Shown: positions 10,499 through 21,973 of the stretch, in pieces
Layout: each line of letters opens with the position of its first letter
How positions within the stretch are numbered: position 1 is the first letter of the stretch
Origin: Heterobilharzia americana
Taxonomy: Eukaryota; Platyhelminthes; Trematoda; Strigeidida; Schistosomatidae
DNA length: 64,000 nucleotides
NCBI GenBank assembly: GCA_944470555.2
Contig: OX104127.1
Coordinates: forward strand, 129,519,113-129,583,112
Direction: 5' to 3'
The notes under the pieces: generated by a model
Seen by the model: only the letters and a program-made list of their open reading frames with translations
Told to the model about the DNA's origin: nothing
Databases searched by the model: none
Position numbers and translations under genes: made by a program

Positions 10499-10741
10499 TT
10501 AAAAAAGAAGGGAGCCGGGTATTGAGCTCAAAGGAACTCCACTGGAATATTCTGTTTCTCCAGACACAGGGAAACTCACTCGAACTATGAATAGACCACA
10601 CGAGGACAGCCGGTCATCGGGCGTTGACTCTATCCCGACTAACTTTGATTCATCAATAAGGTAGTGGTGATTTACGCAATCAAGATTGACTTTCCTTCCT
10701 GCAAAATGCCGCGTGGATCTTGCCCGATCCCAGAGACACAT
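10499..10741 (-). pseudogene. Reverse transcriptase fragment (CR1/Jockey type)
   Basis: An 80-residue minus-strand frame ends in SSGVPLSSIPGSLLF, a variant of the RT block SGVPQGSILGPLLF, preceded by VRVSFPVSGETEY like the region before that block. No other RT blocks are in frame, so this is an isolated scrap. Confidence 0.5.
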
Positions 10742-11199
10742 CTTTTGTGAGCAGTCACGCTTTGCACCGAATCAGCCCGTCACCTAAGTCAACCGCCGAG
10801 GGCTGCACTTCATCAGTGGGGTATTCGTAAACTCTTGAGTAGGTGGTCGATGACGAAAAAGCCCGCAACTAATGGTCACATAGGTACCCAGCTGCTTCAG
10901 CGTCGCTACTAATCAGCTCGAAGGCCCCTAGTGGTTGACAGACTCCGGTTTGAGCCTGCCGGAACGATGCAGCACAGGAAAACGGACATCTGGGGTTGCG
11001 AGCAAACGTCCTTGGGGGCCCAACCTGATGTTACTGCCGGCTGGCTATCAACGTTATCGTGCTTGTGCTCCTAGCTGGCTTGGGTGGCCCATGCTTGTAT
11101 TCGGTACCACTGCTTTTGTGTTAAGCCTGGTGGTGTTTTTTAGTCTAATCGGTTTGTGGGTGGGGTCGCTCACTATCTTGGGCTACTGAAATTAATTAA
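10742..11199. other. Unassigned spacer, locally GC-richer
   Basis: GC-richer than its surroundings, suggesting repeat origin. The plus-strand open frame at 10935-11189 is hydrophobic but has no motif or start context that I can support. Confidence 0.35.
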
Positions 11200-11394
11200 T
11201 TAATATTTTGCTCTCATACTATTAATTTAACGTGAGAGAAGCCGGTTTACAGGCATCATCACATTGATACATGTTGGAAATGTACGAGATTTTACGGGAC
11301 CTCAATGGTACACAAGGGAGGTCATTAACCTCGATTAAAAACATCAGAACATTCCACAAGTTATGAAATGAACAGGGAAATACCACTTTTCAGC
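11200..11394 (+). repeat. Direct repeat copy 1 (partner at 18355-18552)
   Basis: Shares with the downstream copy the string GAGAGAAGCCGGTTTACAGG (GAGAGTAGCCGGTTTACGGG in copy 2), then GGAGGTCATTAA and AAGTTATGAAA in the same order. It is diverged, in the same orientation, about 7.15 kb apart. The family is not recognised. Confidence 0.6.
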
Positions 11395-12000
11395 GTACAC
11401 AGAATGTTAGATCATTTCCAGTCATGCTTTCTTTTTCGCTACTGGTGCCACCAAGGTTGCGCAAATTTCTAAATTTAAGGTCACAAGCAGTCGACATATT
11501 TGATTCGTCTTCGCGATACCCGTTGCGCTAGATCAACGTCTGTTTTACCGTAAATTCTTATGTTTGTAGCCTTAAAGGCCAAAAAACCCATACTGGCGAT
11601 TCGGGGAGTCTGTAAGTTTCCATGCAATCATGTAATCCAAATGAATGTCTACTCAAGTGTTACTAATCACAGCAATATAGATTTACCCCATCAGAATTAG
11701 ATATCGTGGTACAGGGAATAAATATTTAAACAACTGCAGACCAATGGCAGTGCGTTTTCAATACTGTTCACTTTGAGGTATGCAGCATCACCAAGGAGGC
11801 ATATTCACTGCCAGATGAAGTGCTAAATAAGTGTGTTGCGTGGCACTGTTGTGAATATGTCTACTTTAAAGTTAGTCGGTGAGTTGATCTCCTGAATTTT
11901 ATCGTCTGTCTAGATTTTCGTTGCCACTGTGACCGTCCAGAAATTTGAGCAATTCGAGGATTGACAGTCGTCCACATGATGAGAGAGCCAGAATAATGAA
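11395..12000. other. Unassigned spacer before the foldback element
   Basis: No coding or repeat signal identified. Confidence 0.35.
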
Positions 12001-12369
12001 TGGGATTGGTAATTCTTACTTATTGGACAGTTATTTTCATGGGAGCACAGTTTCATTGATCCGCAAAACGATGGAATGTTGAGAATGGGTAAAGTATATT
12101 CCTCATTTGTGTCCTGTTGTCATCATTGAGGGTTATCTTCGTGATGTGGGCATTCAGGGATCCGAGTTAGATCCTTCTTTCGTTCAGCATTCGGAGGACT
12201 GAACTCAAGTCCTCGAAGACCCACATCATCCAGATGGTCTTCAACGATGACAGCACGACACAAATGAGGAATATACGTCACCAATTTTCAACACCCCACT
12301 GTTTTACGGAGCAATGAAACTGTGCTCCCATGAAAATTACTGCCCAATAAGTAAGAATTACCAGTCCCA
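12001..12369. mobile_element. Foldback (long inverted repeat) element, possible MITE
   Basis: Two arms of about 145 bp are near-perfect reverse complements. The left arm begins TGGGATTGGTAATTCTTACT (12001); the right arm ends AAGAATTACCAGTCCCA (12369). Further matching blocks are TTCATGGGAGCACAGTTTCA, ATTCCTCATTTGTGTC and GATGTGGG. The ~70-nt centre holds a second small hairpin (GAGGACT...AGTCCTC). There is no coding capacity. The arms have diverged slightly, so this is old but could still form a stable RNA or DNA hairpin. Confidence 0.85.
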
Positions 12370-13680
12370 TCGTAAAGCCTCTATTAGCATCTAATAAACG
12401 CACTTACCTTCTCACCTACGAGATGATCAGGAGCAGTACCAGTCGAGGATATCACTACTGAAACTGTCGCTCATGTTTTCATAAATAGATAGACCGCGAA
12501 CATTAGGTGTCCATCTTGCGCAACAACAGACAGTGGGCACCAGTTCTGGTGTAGATTATTTCACGCCATAACTTCATTTTTAGGTTGCACTCGGATTCGA
12601 ACGACAGCCCACCATCCGCAAGCAAGTGGCATGTTATAACGTCTCCATCGGCAGCTGGAAGCCTTCCCTTTAGCTTCACACATACCTAACTGAACAGAGG
12701 CCCAGCCCCTGATTCTACTGGCTATTCGCTTTGAAAGCTGATGCTGGATGCACCTCTCCAGAGCTCGTCTATGGGACCACTCTTCGCCTACCAGGTGAAT
12801 TTGTTTCCCCCACTTTTCAAACATGCTTTTGACGGAAGATCTTGAGTGACTAGGCTTACAAACGCAATGCGTTCAGTCAGGCCTTCTCCGGTTAGACCTA
12901 AAAGGACTAGTGCCTTCGTTCATCCCGTTTTACAAAAGACGTCGCACATGTTCATTCACCGCGGTGCCGTTCGTCAACCCCCTGTGTAGCGGCCAGAATC
13001 CAATAATCTTGGCCTGAACGCGGGAAATAGCTAGGCGGTTCCAACTGACGTGAATCTGACTAGTTCCTGCGTTCTACTGTATAGCTTCCTAACTTCCGCG
13101 AGTGACGCACAGTCAAAGGTTGGATCGAAATATCGAAACACGGTTTGTAGTAATTCAGTAGTAGATTCGTAACAAAATCTGTGGTACTATCAAAGCAACA
13201 ATAAGTTATGTCAAATTACAAAAATACCTCAACAGTGCCGTTGGGTAACTATACAGTCCAAAACGTTCTCGGGTACAAATACGTACTACACGGTAAAAAC
13301 TGGTTAAAAAATACAACTGTTAAATACCTGTCGGTCAATAGGAATATTCCCGGCGAAAGGGATCAAAACTCTGCCTACAGGAATCAAATCAACAAACAAA
13401 CGTTCCCAGTAGACAGTCAAAAGACAAACAGTCAAATCACTGCACAACCGTAAGTTGAACCAAAACAAAATGTCGTGCGCGGTAAAACAACATCACCTTA
13501 TCAACAGTCCAGCGTCACATAATAGGAAAGTGAAACACTCATAATAAGTCTCAAACATATAAAGGCAAATACCGGGTGTAAAGTCAAATAAGACAGTTAA
13601 ACAAGCAAATAACATTACACCGGCGAGGGCCAAAGGTACACCATCCATAACGAGGGTAAAATGTTAAAATAAATGTCAAT
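12370..13680. other. Unassigned stretch upstream of the Gypsy fragment
   Basis: No motif found. 13208-13453 is open on the plus strand but compositionally odd (Asn/Thr/Lys-rich, GTCAAA-like repeats). It could be an eroded internal part of the Gypsy element. Confidence 0.35.
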
Positions 13681-13689
13681 ACAATCAAA

Positions 13690-14520
13690 TAAGGGTGATC
13701 GGGAGGGATTTTCAGATCATTTTTCCTTTACACCCTGGACCACCTTACAATGAATCATTCAAAGCGATCAAGCGACGTGAGAAGTTCTGCATGATCGAGA
13801 GAAACGGACGCGAAGATACAGTTAGCATCGACCGTTTTAAACCAGCTTATTTCGGAGGCAACCCCATCATAAGTGAAGTTTCAACTCACTACAGCTGACC
13901 ACTGGATAGCCCAATTATCGAAATTCTTGACGATGTGCCTGGTGGTACGTGGATACAACAACCACCGGCACAACAAAAAACACGATCAGGTAGAGCCGTC
14001 AGCTTCCCGGAGTACCTAAAGGTATATTCAACCAAGTAGTGCGAGTTAAAATATGCCAGCTATTTTTAAATTCAAATATTTCGGGCTACCAACTTTTTTA
14101 TTCGCCGGGAATGCGAAAATTCTACAACATTTTACCTTTCTGTATTGATTTTCTTACTACCACGCAATCATAGTTTTTCAGTAGACAAAATGGAAATAAG
14201 CATAAAGTCCATTTTCGATGTATTTATCTATGAATGTTTCCCTTTTTACGAAACGTTTTTTTGATATTAAAAACTTTTGTTTCTATTCCAGGTGTGGCGA
14301 TCACTGAGTGGAAGGTCAAAGGATACGGGACCACGGCCGACGTACAATTCTGTTGACTGTATTTTAATGTCCACGACACCCTAGAATAAGTTCAGACGAC
14401 CAGGGGTCACTTCTCACAGTGAACCCATCGGCAGAGTTTTACCAGTGGAGAAACCGCTGGTTTTTTACTCCTGGCTGGTATAGTCCTAGGGTCCTCACGA
14501 ACCCACTAAGGGGGAGTGAT
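13690..14520 (+). mobile_element. 3' portion of a decayed Ty3/Gypsy LTR retrotransposon
   Basis: The plus strand encodes the end of a Gypsy integrase: GPPYNESFKAIKRREKFC, then IERNGREDTVSIDRFKPAYF, a pattern of the integrase C-terminal domain. A stop follows, then IIEILDDVPGG, and then TRSGRAVSFPEYLK, the usual pol C-terminal tail. At about 14505-14516 a purine run with AAGGGGGAG precedes TGATCCGT and may be the polypurine tract and start of a 3' LTR. No protease or RT was found upstream, so the element is truncated. Confidence 0.7.
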
Positions 14521-17500
14521 CCGTAGCGTCACATACTTCTCCAGAATCAGTAGCCCAAGGTTCGGTGAGATTCAACATTGATGCTAACCCTTATGGTTCA
14601 ACTGAACTCGCGAAGCTCAAGGCACCGTGTCAGGCACTCACGCCATTTGGCGCGCTGTCGTGCTACGTCGCACTGCTCTTAATCGACCATTTAGCTAGTT
14701 GGTTGGGACATACCAGTATCTTGGCACGACGTCGCAAATATACCATCCCATCCGACTGTGCTATTGGGTTCTTTCTTGGTCTCATTCATGGGTACATGGC
14801 AAGTACGAACAACTAGTGATTGTCCTCCATGTCTGTCAAGTTCGCGCCAGGACAATTCCTGAGTGTCCGTCCATAAGTCTGCGTCCAGGATGCAGGAGCG
14901 ACAATAAAACTGTTGGTCGAAATCGTTGTCCCCGGGGCAGATGTTTTGCTTGACAGAAAGCTTGCGTTGGTGAGCAAGAATGAAAGCAGATTTCTGCGTT
15001 CAATGACCTTTCATCCGAATCCGTTTTCGCCTTTCTCGTCACCCTTACTCCCACATGCTGTCTACAAGTGATGTGCTGTCCGCATTACAAACGGGCAGCG
15101 ACTCTTCAAGGGCTCATAATGATAGGAGAAAGGATGAACTTACAGCGTCTAAACCTATTGGGGTTTGCTAACCAACACGTCTTCGGATCCTAATGAGGTC
15201 ACACGTTGAGGTTTGTTCCCGGCGTGTGCCAGTTCGAGTAGCTCCAGCTTCGTCTCTGTTGCATGAGCTTGTTCTCCATACCATGGGCAGTACATCATTT
15301 GCAGCTAACAGAATACAATGGGACCCAGGCGGGTTATCGCACATAGCAGGGGTGATGTACATGGTCCCAAATCCACGACCATATGAGCAACAGCCTGGTT
15401 TTGTATTCTGATTGGGAAGGTTAGGGGATCCAGAGCTCAATCTAATGCCCATAACGTCAAGTGGTAACATGCGGTGGCGCTTGTATTCACCAAAACATAA
15501 TTCGGCGACGCAATACTCGCCCACGGCGGGCGGGATATTGCCAGTCATGTGACATGCAGGTTCGGTATCCCGGGGCGTAGGTTTACGTGACTTAATAGTG
15601 GCCCTTCGCATTGAAGCCCTTCTGGCAACAAAATAATAGCGCTTTTTAAAGAGGTGCGCTCAAAATTATTCGGTTTATGTTCTCTGCCGGGTTTAATTTT
15701 TGTCACTATGCCTATGAGTTTTCCAACTTTATGTCAATCCCTAGGGAGGGGGTCAACTATATTTTGACTAGAGTGACTGGTTCGGTAGTATAATCCTCGA
15801 TTTTGGCCGAGTTTGCTGTATGGCTTGTATCAAGGTTTACTCAGGACTGTTTTGCAGGCGATACCGACGGGTCACCAAGCATATTCATGTCTCCGAATGA
15901 TCCCTTCACGCATCCAGTTGCCTCTTAAACCGTAGGTGGAAGGAATGGATCTTTTTCGAAATGCTTCCTACGTTGACATAGTGGCCTGTCTTGCACAACA
16001 GTGATTTCCTTAAAATTTCTGTCGGCCCTAATTCTGTTCACTAGCTTGATAAACTTCCCATTGTCAGACGATGTTCAGAATTTATAGATTATTGGCCAAC
16101 TGAGCTGTGAAAGCTTTTTGTGTAAACGTTTACGATCACATGGTATATTTGACGTATCAAAAGCCAGTAGGCTCTTACTTTTAACAACGTCCAAGTGTAG
16201 ACCGCCGGGTACATCATATAATGTGGCTTGCTGAGGTGGTGCAAATCGTCTCATTACCTCAGCTGCTGAGAAGTCTACCATATCCTCAATATCCTGCAAG
16301 AAATCACTTGTTTGGCGCCTGGTTGACCAAGTAAACAAGCTAATGGGGAAAGTTTCCCAAGCATCATTTTGGTTTCTCTCAAACGTTGCACCCATTTTGG
16401 AGACAATGTCCAGGGTTATGATGAGTGGCGCGTTGAAACTAATATCTCCAGCATCTAAATCATAATGTAACGCTTAGATCTCAGTACCTATGAGCAGAGG
16501 CCCCGGAGTACTTATTCTAGGATTTTCACTGAGACAGTCTGTTTTCTAGTATCTGGCCTTATTTCTTATTATTATCAGGTACGGCTTTGACTTATATAAC
16601 CATTTTAACGAGTTACTTTTTTGGAAGGCTGGATGACTTCGCTAATCAAATAGTAATGGATGTGGCAACCGGCAGGTAAATCCATTCGGAGCAAATGGCG
16701 AAAATCATGTGCACATGTAGATCAAGATACGAACATCCTGCTACTGTCTCCCGGCCAGCAAGCGGTCAGAGGTTGTAGCAATTACTTTTCACCAAGGACA
16801 GATTTCCCGAGCATGAACTCTGCCCCAAGACTACCTTAAGGTCTCTCCTGATAGACGGCATCATTCAAGTCATCGACCTCAGTTGCAGACTAGATGGCCA
16901 ACACCCTTCCCCGGACGGTAGAGGCATGTGTAAAAGACTCGTATGCTACGAAACTTTGAAAACTTCCCTATCCGGACACAGTATGTATGGGCCAGTCATG
17001 CCACTTAGCGGGGGACGTAAGCCAGAGCCGGAATGTTTTCGGAATCCGAGTTTCACCTTCCCAAAAGTCATCCAGTTGGCTAAGTGACGCAGAACTGGGG
17101 GACTGTCGCTGATGATGTCCGCGTTAAGCTCAGATGGCTCCCGAGAAATCCCTAGCGGACCTAAAAGCAGCAGTTACAAAAACGGAGTGTCGTTCACTTG
17201 TAACCACCACTGTAGCAGAGTGCGGCGACCAGAAGTCCACGGAAATAATTTAGGTAGAAAGTCTGTGAACGCAGGGTTACCAAGACACAGATTTTATCCC
17301 AGTTCATTGCAAGTCTACTCTGGGCAACGCGATTTGAAGAGTCGGGAGATCTGAAGACGACACTCAAGACGTGATGCCATTGAATAGATTGTTGATGCGC
17401 TCAGGAAAAGGGGGTGGGTTCCGGATAAATTTCTCTGGGAAACAATCTATGGTGGCCTTGAGCGGACGTAAAAAGAAGGGAAAGGCGCGAGGGGTGTGAC

Positions 17501-18354
17501 ATGATATGTTTCCTTGCAATGATCAAAGTAACTTGCACTGCCAACACATTCTAGCTTCACCGATGAGAAAAGTTTGCGTTTACGGATAGTGAGGAAAAAC
17601 TACAAGATAAGTGACAGAAAGAAGCATTAATCCTGGCTTAAACGCATGAAGAGGGTATTTGCATAGTTTCCACCAGATAGTCGTCGTGTTATTTAGCGGA
17701 ACTGGGAAAGTAACTGCTAGTTTGGCCACATTCTACCCATTTTTATGCAACTTCATATGACTGGCGCCATTTTTCATATGGTAAGTTTACTAATATCAAG
17801 CGTGCTGCAGAAATTGCCGAAGATTTTTCCCCATGCTCTCTCTTATTGGAAAACGTTTTTTAGTTGAATAGGCTGTGGTTTTGCTACGGTTTTCCTTACT
17901 CATCTTTCAAGCGCTTTCAACTCAGTTTTCAGGCTGGGTGTACAGTGCTGTAGATCGTGGGTGATTTTTAGGTCAGTTGATGTCATAAAGGTAGAACTAG
18001 GTTGAAGATTTGTCACAACAAATCGTTTTGATTTTATCTTTGTGTGCAATCTGCTCTCTTTGATAAATATTCGTTGTTGGAGTAAAACAGTTGCATAAAC
18101 TGCTTTCAATCCGGATGAAATGGACGTAATTTTTGATTTTACGTAAACACTGTGTATTTAGGCAGGAGTGGAAATGTTGGGTACGTTAAACCAGACCGGT
18201 ATTCAGTCTAAGTGGCAGTATTTTTCTAGTAGTTAATTGCTAGTAAGCATCGGAAAGTCATCTTTCAAAGTACTATACGCTAACTTCATTTGTTGACTCC
18301 CAAGTGCTTTCTGTCCCGGCACTTATATGAAAATTAATGCTCACACATTATATG
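14521..18354. other. Unassigned repeat-like region
   Basis: The first part may be LTR sequence. GC is higher than in host introns and many stop-riddled frames occur. A 106-residue minus-strand frame at 16075-16395 looks coding-like (FPISLFTWSTRRQTSDF, PGGLHLDVVKSK) but I cannot place its family. No host gene seen. Confidence 0.35.
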
Positions 18355-18552
18355 ATAAATAATGATGAATATTTTATTCCCGGGTTATGAAGTTAACACG
18401 AGAGTAGCCGGTTTACGGGCATCAGCAAATTGATATCCGTAAGGAAGCCTAAGAGATTTGAGCAGCGCCGAATGGTTTAGAAAGGAGGACATTAAACTCT
18501 ATCGTGATATCACGTGTCTAAAAGTTATAAAAAGATGGGAAAAATATCACCC
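18355..18552 (+). repeat. Direct repeat copy 2 (partner at 11200-11394)
   Basis: Contains GAGAGTAGCCGGTTTACGGG, GGAGGACATTAA and AAGTTATAAAA in the same order as the copy at 11.2 kb, in direct orientation. Confidence 0.6.
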
Positions 18553-19360
18553 TACAAATTATTATTGTCGCAATAAATCCTGTTTCACTAAAAATTAAAT
18601 AAGTAGTCGTGGGCTTTGATGCAACGCAAGGATATGAGGCCTGTCTTCAAGGAGCAGTATGCTGAGGCCGGTGGCCGCTCTACTGGACAGCAATAGACGT
18701 TTAGACCTAACCTCAACACCAGATATATATACATGTACACTATTGCATGTATTTGTATTTGTTGCCTTTGTGAAAATAAATTTCTAAACAACTCGCTTGT
18801 GGTTCTTTGAGTGTTATCAGGCCCCATACATGGAGCGAGACAGGTGTAAGCGGTGGGTAATCGACCTTATGCCTACCTTGATGGTTTCGGTTTGCGTTTC
18901 GAATAAGTGTGACAAATCCTTACTTGGTACTTGTGAAGACTTAGAGAAAACCATTATGATGCATCGGGATAGGTGCGGCACAAGCGGAAAGAATGCTAGG
19001 GGCCTCCATGTGGTAAGTATTTCTCATGAGCTGACGATCCCAGAAGCGGCGTGCTTACTTAAGGTAAGAAACTATACCTTGTGAGGGTTAGCTACATTGC
19101 TTGGCTGGCCAGGCTTCCTTTGACGGAGCCTGCCCGGGAGGCATAACGCACTGGTTGTTAGTTAAATACCCGGGCCCGTTGGTCACAAAACTGACAAAAA
19201 GCCTCCCATTTCTACGGCCATCACCATAACCCATTCTAATTTCCGCTTCAGTAAACAACGAAGAAGGAATACGGGGAAGTATGCTGAAAGTTCACTTAGG
19301 AAATGGAACAACATGGGCCCAGGTTGGTGAGTTTTCAGCAGTCCGTGAGGTTATTGAAGA
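18553..19360. other. Unassigned spacer
   Basis: A plus-strand frame at 18797-19084 has several Cys residues but no recognised domain. Nothing else seen. Confidence 0.35.
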
Positions 19361-21558
19361 TTAACGCAGCAGGCGGCGCTCCTCGTGAACCCAGGCGTAC
19401 GTATCTAAAAACAGTCTGCGTGCTCTTTCCCGGTTTGACTGGGCCACAAAGTCAATTTCATACATCATTGCGGAAGTGAGCATTCGCGTTTCTCCAGTGC
19501 CCACAGTAACCTGGTTACTTTCAGTATGCGTGCGTTTATAGTTTCCCAGCCATCTTGTAGAACGGCGAAATGCATCCACAAAGAAGTGAATTAACGTCTC
19601 AGAGGATTTACCGAAATTCCGAGACAGAAATCCGTGCACATGAATCAAATGACAGCAGAGCATAAGCATCACTGTGCTGGTGCAGCAGAAGCATTTACAG
19701 TCACATTTCTCAACCACGTAGTACTTCTGTCTTTCGTGAAAGGCTACGTGAGCCTCTGTAGATTCAACTACCTGCATACTTCTGTACATATAATATGCCG
19801 CGTAGTTCGTCAGAGAAAGCAGCACATCAGAGGTTATGCAGTCCGTCTGAAACTACAGAAATCAGAACAAAGAACTTACATCAAAATGCACCTGGTAGTG
19901 CGAACTGCCATTTCCCTCAATGACCTTCCTGCAATATAGTTCCATGGAACATTTCCAAATTTCTCGAATGTTTAGTTCCAGAGGAAAGCACCTACGTAAA
20001 TGTTTCTTCGAGTGTATGTGGCAGCACCCAACTCCGTTGTTGGTTTCGTTACGTAGGGTAACAGTATCCTGCATGAGACATGAAGTCCACATATACGACT
20101 GACCCACAGATTTACCCCCAAGTAACAAAATCTTACCGGATGCTCGGTTCTCATAGAACGCCTCAATTCATGAAATCTAAGGAATTATTATATATCGATG
20201 AGCATACATATCTGTCACGAGCGTACACCATCTCCCGGAACATAAGTTTACATTCCTGATTACGGAACCGCAAGGTTATCATTCTTTGGTGTATGACCTA
20301 CCTTATTGGTGAATGGGAGCATGACACGAAATACGCATGACACAATGGAACAGTACGGGAATCGACCACTAACAGCTCCCTGCTCCGCTGTACCATTGAT
20401 GAAAACAAACATCGCGGTTCATGATGTATCAACCATGATAGTCTTGAAAGACTGCAACACATTCTCCACGTTCATCGGTGTTCTCGTTGAGTTATACCGT
20501 ACGTCACAGTGGAGCTGTAGTAGAGGTCGTCCATGATAACCACTCGATAAAGCGGGTGGTTGAAAAACAAAAACATTGACCTTAGCTACATACCTTTCCT
20601 TAAAGTGTTGCACATAGAATCCATTACGACAACTTCGGGAAACTTTTCATCTTTCGTTATCATTTACGGAGTTGCAAAACTAAATACTTTGACTCGTCCA
20701 TCGCCGTCCACTATATACCCCACCAAACCCGTCTCACGAATTTCGGAAACCAGTGGGTGCATGTCACGAAATCCCAAACGCATTTGAAATAAACATGCCA
20801 CATTATTGGGGTACATCAGTTCCCGGAATTCTCGATGGTCATCGTACGCCATTAGCCTCCAAAACTCTACGTCAACCATGTCAATAACTCGACTTGGTAG
20901 TGCATTTCGTTCCATAAGTGGTAGAATCCTCAATTATTGGTCACCGCTGAGTCTTCGAACAAGTGACTCCGCAGACATCAGCAGCTCTCACGACAAGTCA
21001 CGGTTGTATACAGTGTCAACAGGCTCTGCAACCTCATGACGCCCGAAATTCAGTTTAACTCGGAAGGTGAATAAGCGGCCAAAGAACTTAGATCTGTAAT
21101 ATATATGTTGTGGTTTTCGTTACAGCACTTAATGTGATTTTTTCCGCTTATTGCCTTCTGCCCCCCCCCCCCATCAACCAACATGGCAACGAAAAACAGC
21201 ATGCTGGTGCCTGTACGCCAGGTATACATTAGTATTCTCGTCCTATTTAGGTGACAATCACGAATCCCATAAAAATGCTGGTTTCTTTGGCAGTTAATGA
21301 TGACTGCACTAACTAAATAGCTTACATCTTCGAATCATATGATGCACGCTTCACACCTGCGATGTTTATAAGCTTCCATTCCTTACAAGTTGCCTGAATC
21401 CATGTGATAGATATACTGCCACAACAATCGATCCGGAGGACATTTTTATGTTGCCTAAAAAATGTCAGCCGTTGAAAAAACGCGTTTATCCAGCCTAAGA
21501 AAGAAGCCTCGATGTTTGCCAAATCAGAAACTACCGCTTCATCTTCTCTGAGGGCCAT
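19361..21558 (-). mobile_element. Decayed MULE-like DNA transposon with SWIM zinc finger
   Basis: Minus-strand pieces follow the layout of Mutator-like transposases: an N-terminal segment (21322-21558), a helical segment with ESLVRRLSGDQ then ALPSRVIDMV (20930-21000), a block KVFSFATP then KVNVFVFQPPALSSGYHGRP (20500-20690), and a C-terminal SWIM-type finger (CDCKCFCCTS...LCCHLIHVHG, CxC...CxH spacing, about 19630-19710). In-frame stops (for example GDQ*LRIL) and frameshifts are present. No terminal inverted repeats were found. The MULE assignment is from motif layout only. Confidence 0.55.
21163..21172. repeat. Poly(C) tract
   Basis: Run of about 10-11 C inside the MULE-like relic. A likely site of assembly length error. 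Confidence 0.8.
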
Positions 21559-21904
21559 ATAGCACTGACCAGCCAGAGCAACGACGATTAACGCTTTATC
21601 TCACTCGCGCAGAGCTGGATATTGCACTTTGCAGGTTAGAACCGCTTCCGGCGACTGGTACCCCAATTTTCAGACTTTCTTCTCTGTTACGGCAGGATCG
21701 CAACGTGGCTTTTTCCATTGAGTAGACACTGGTTGAAAATTTACACCTAGATAACCGGTATCATCTTTTTCGACAAACATTTTAAATGAAAATTTATCTT
21801 ATCTCAGATTTAATACATAAAAGAAGTGATGAACATAAGTTGAAAATGTGGTTAAGCGTTGGAGACAGAAACTACGGTTCTCGATCGCGCTCACTTTGAA
21901 TAAA

Positions 21905-21973
21905 ATGGCGCTTATTGGTTCAAAGTGTTCGGTCGTACTCCTCCTTCTCAGTGTATGGGGTATTTTGATGCTT
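21905..21973 (+). CDS. RNASEK: RNASEK exon 1 (first membrane helix)
   Basis: 23 codons from ATG (MALIGSKCSVV...ILML) ending at a perfect GTAAGT donor. The family N-terminus has the same hydrophobic LS[AV]WG pattern. The exon is too short for simple gene finders. No TATA box is evident just upstream. Confidence 0.9.

Noticed and set aside
10935..11189. Small hydrophobic plus-strand protein
   Set aside because: No family match, no splice or poly(A) context, and located in a repeat region.
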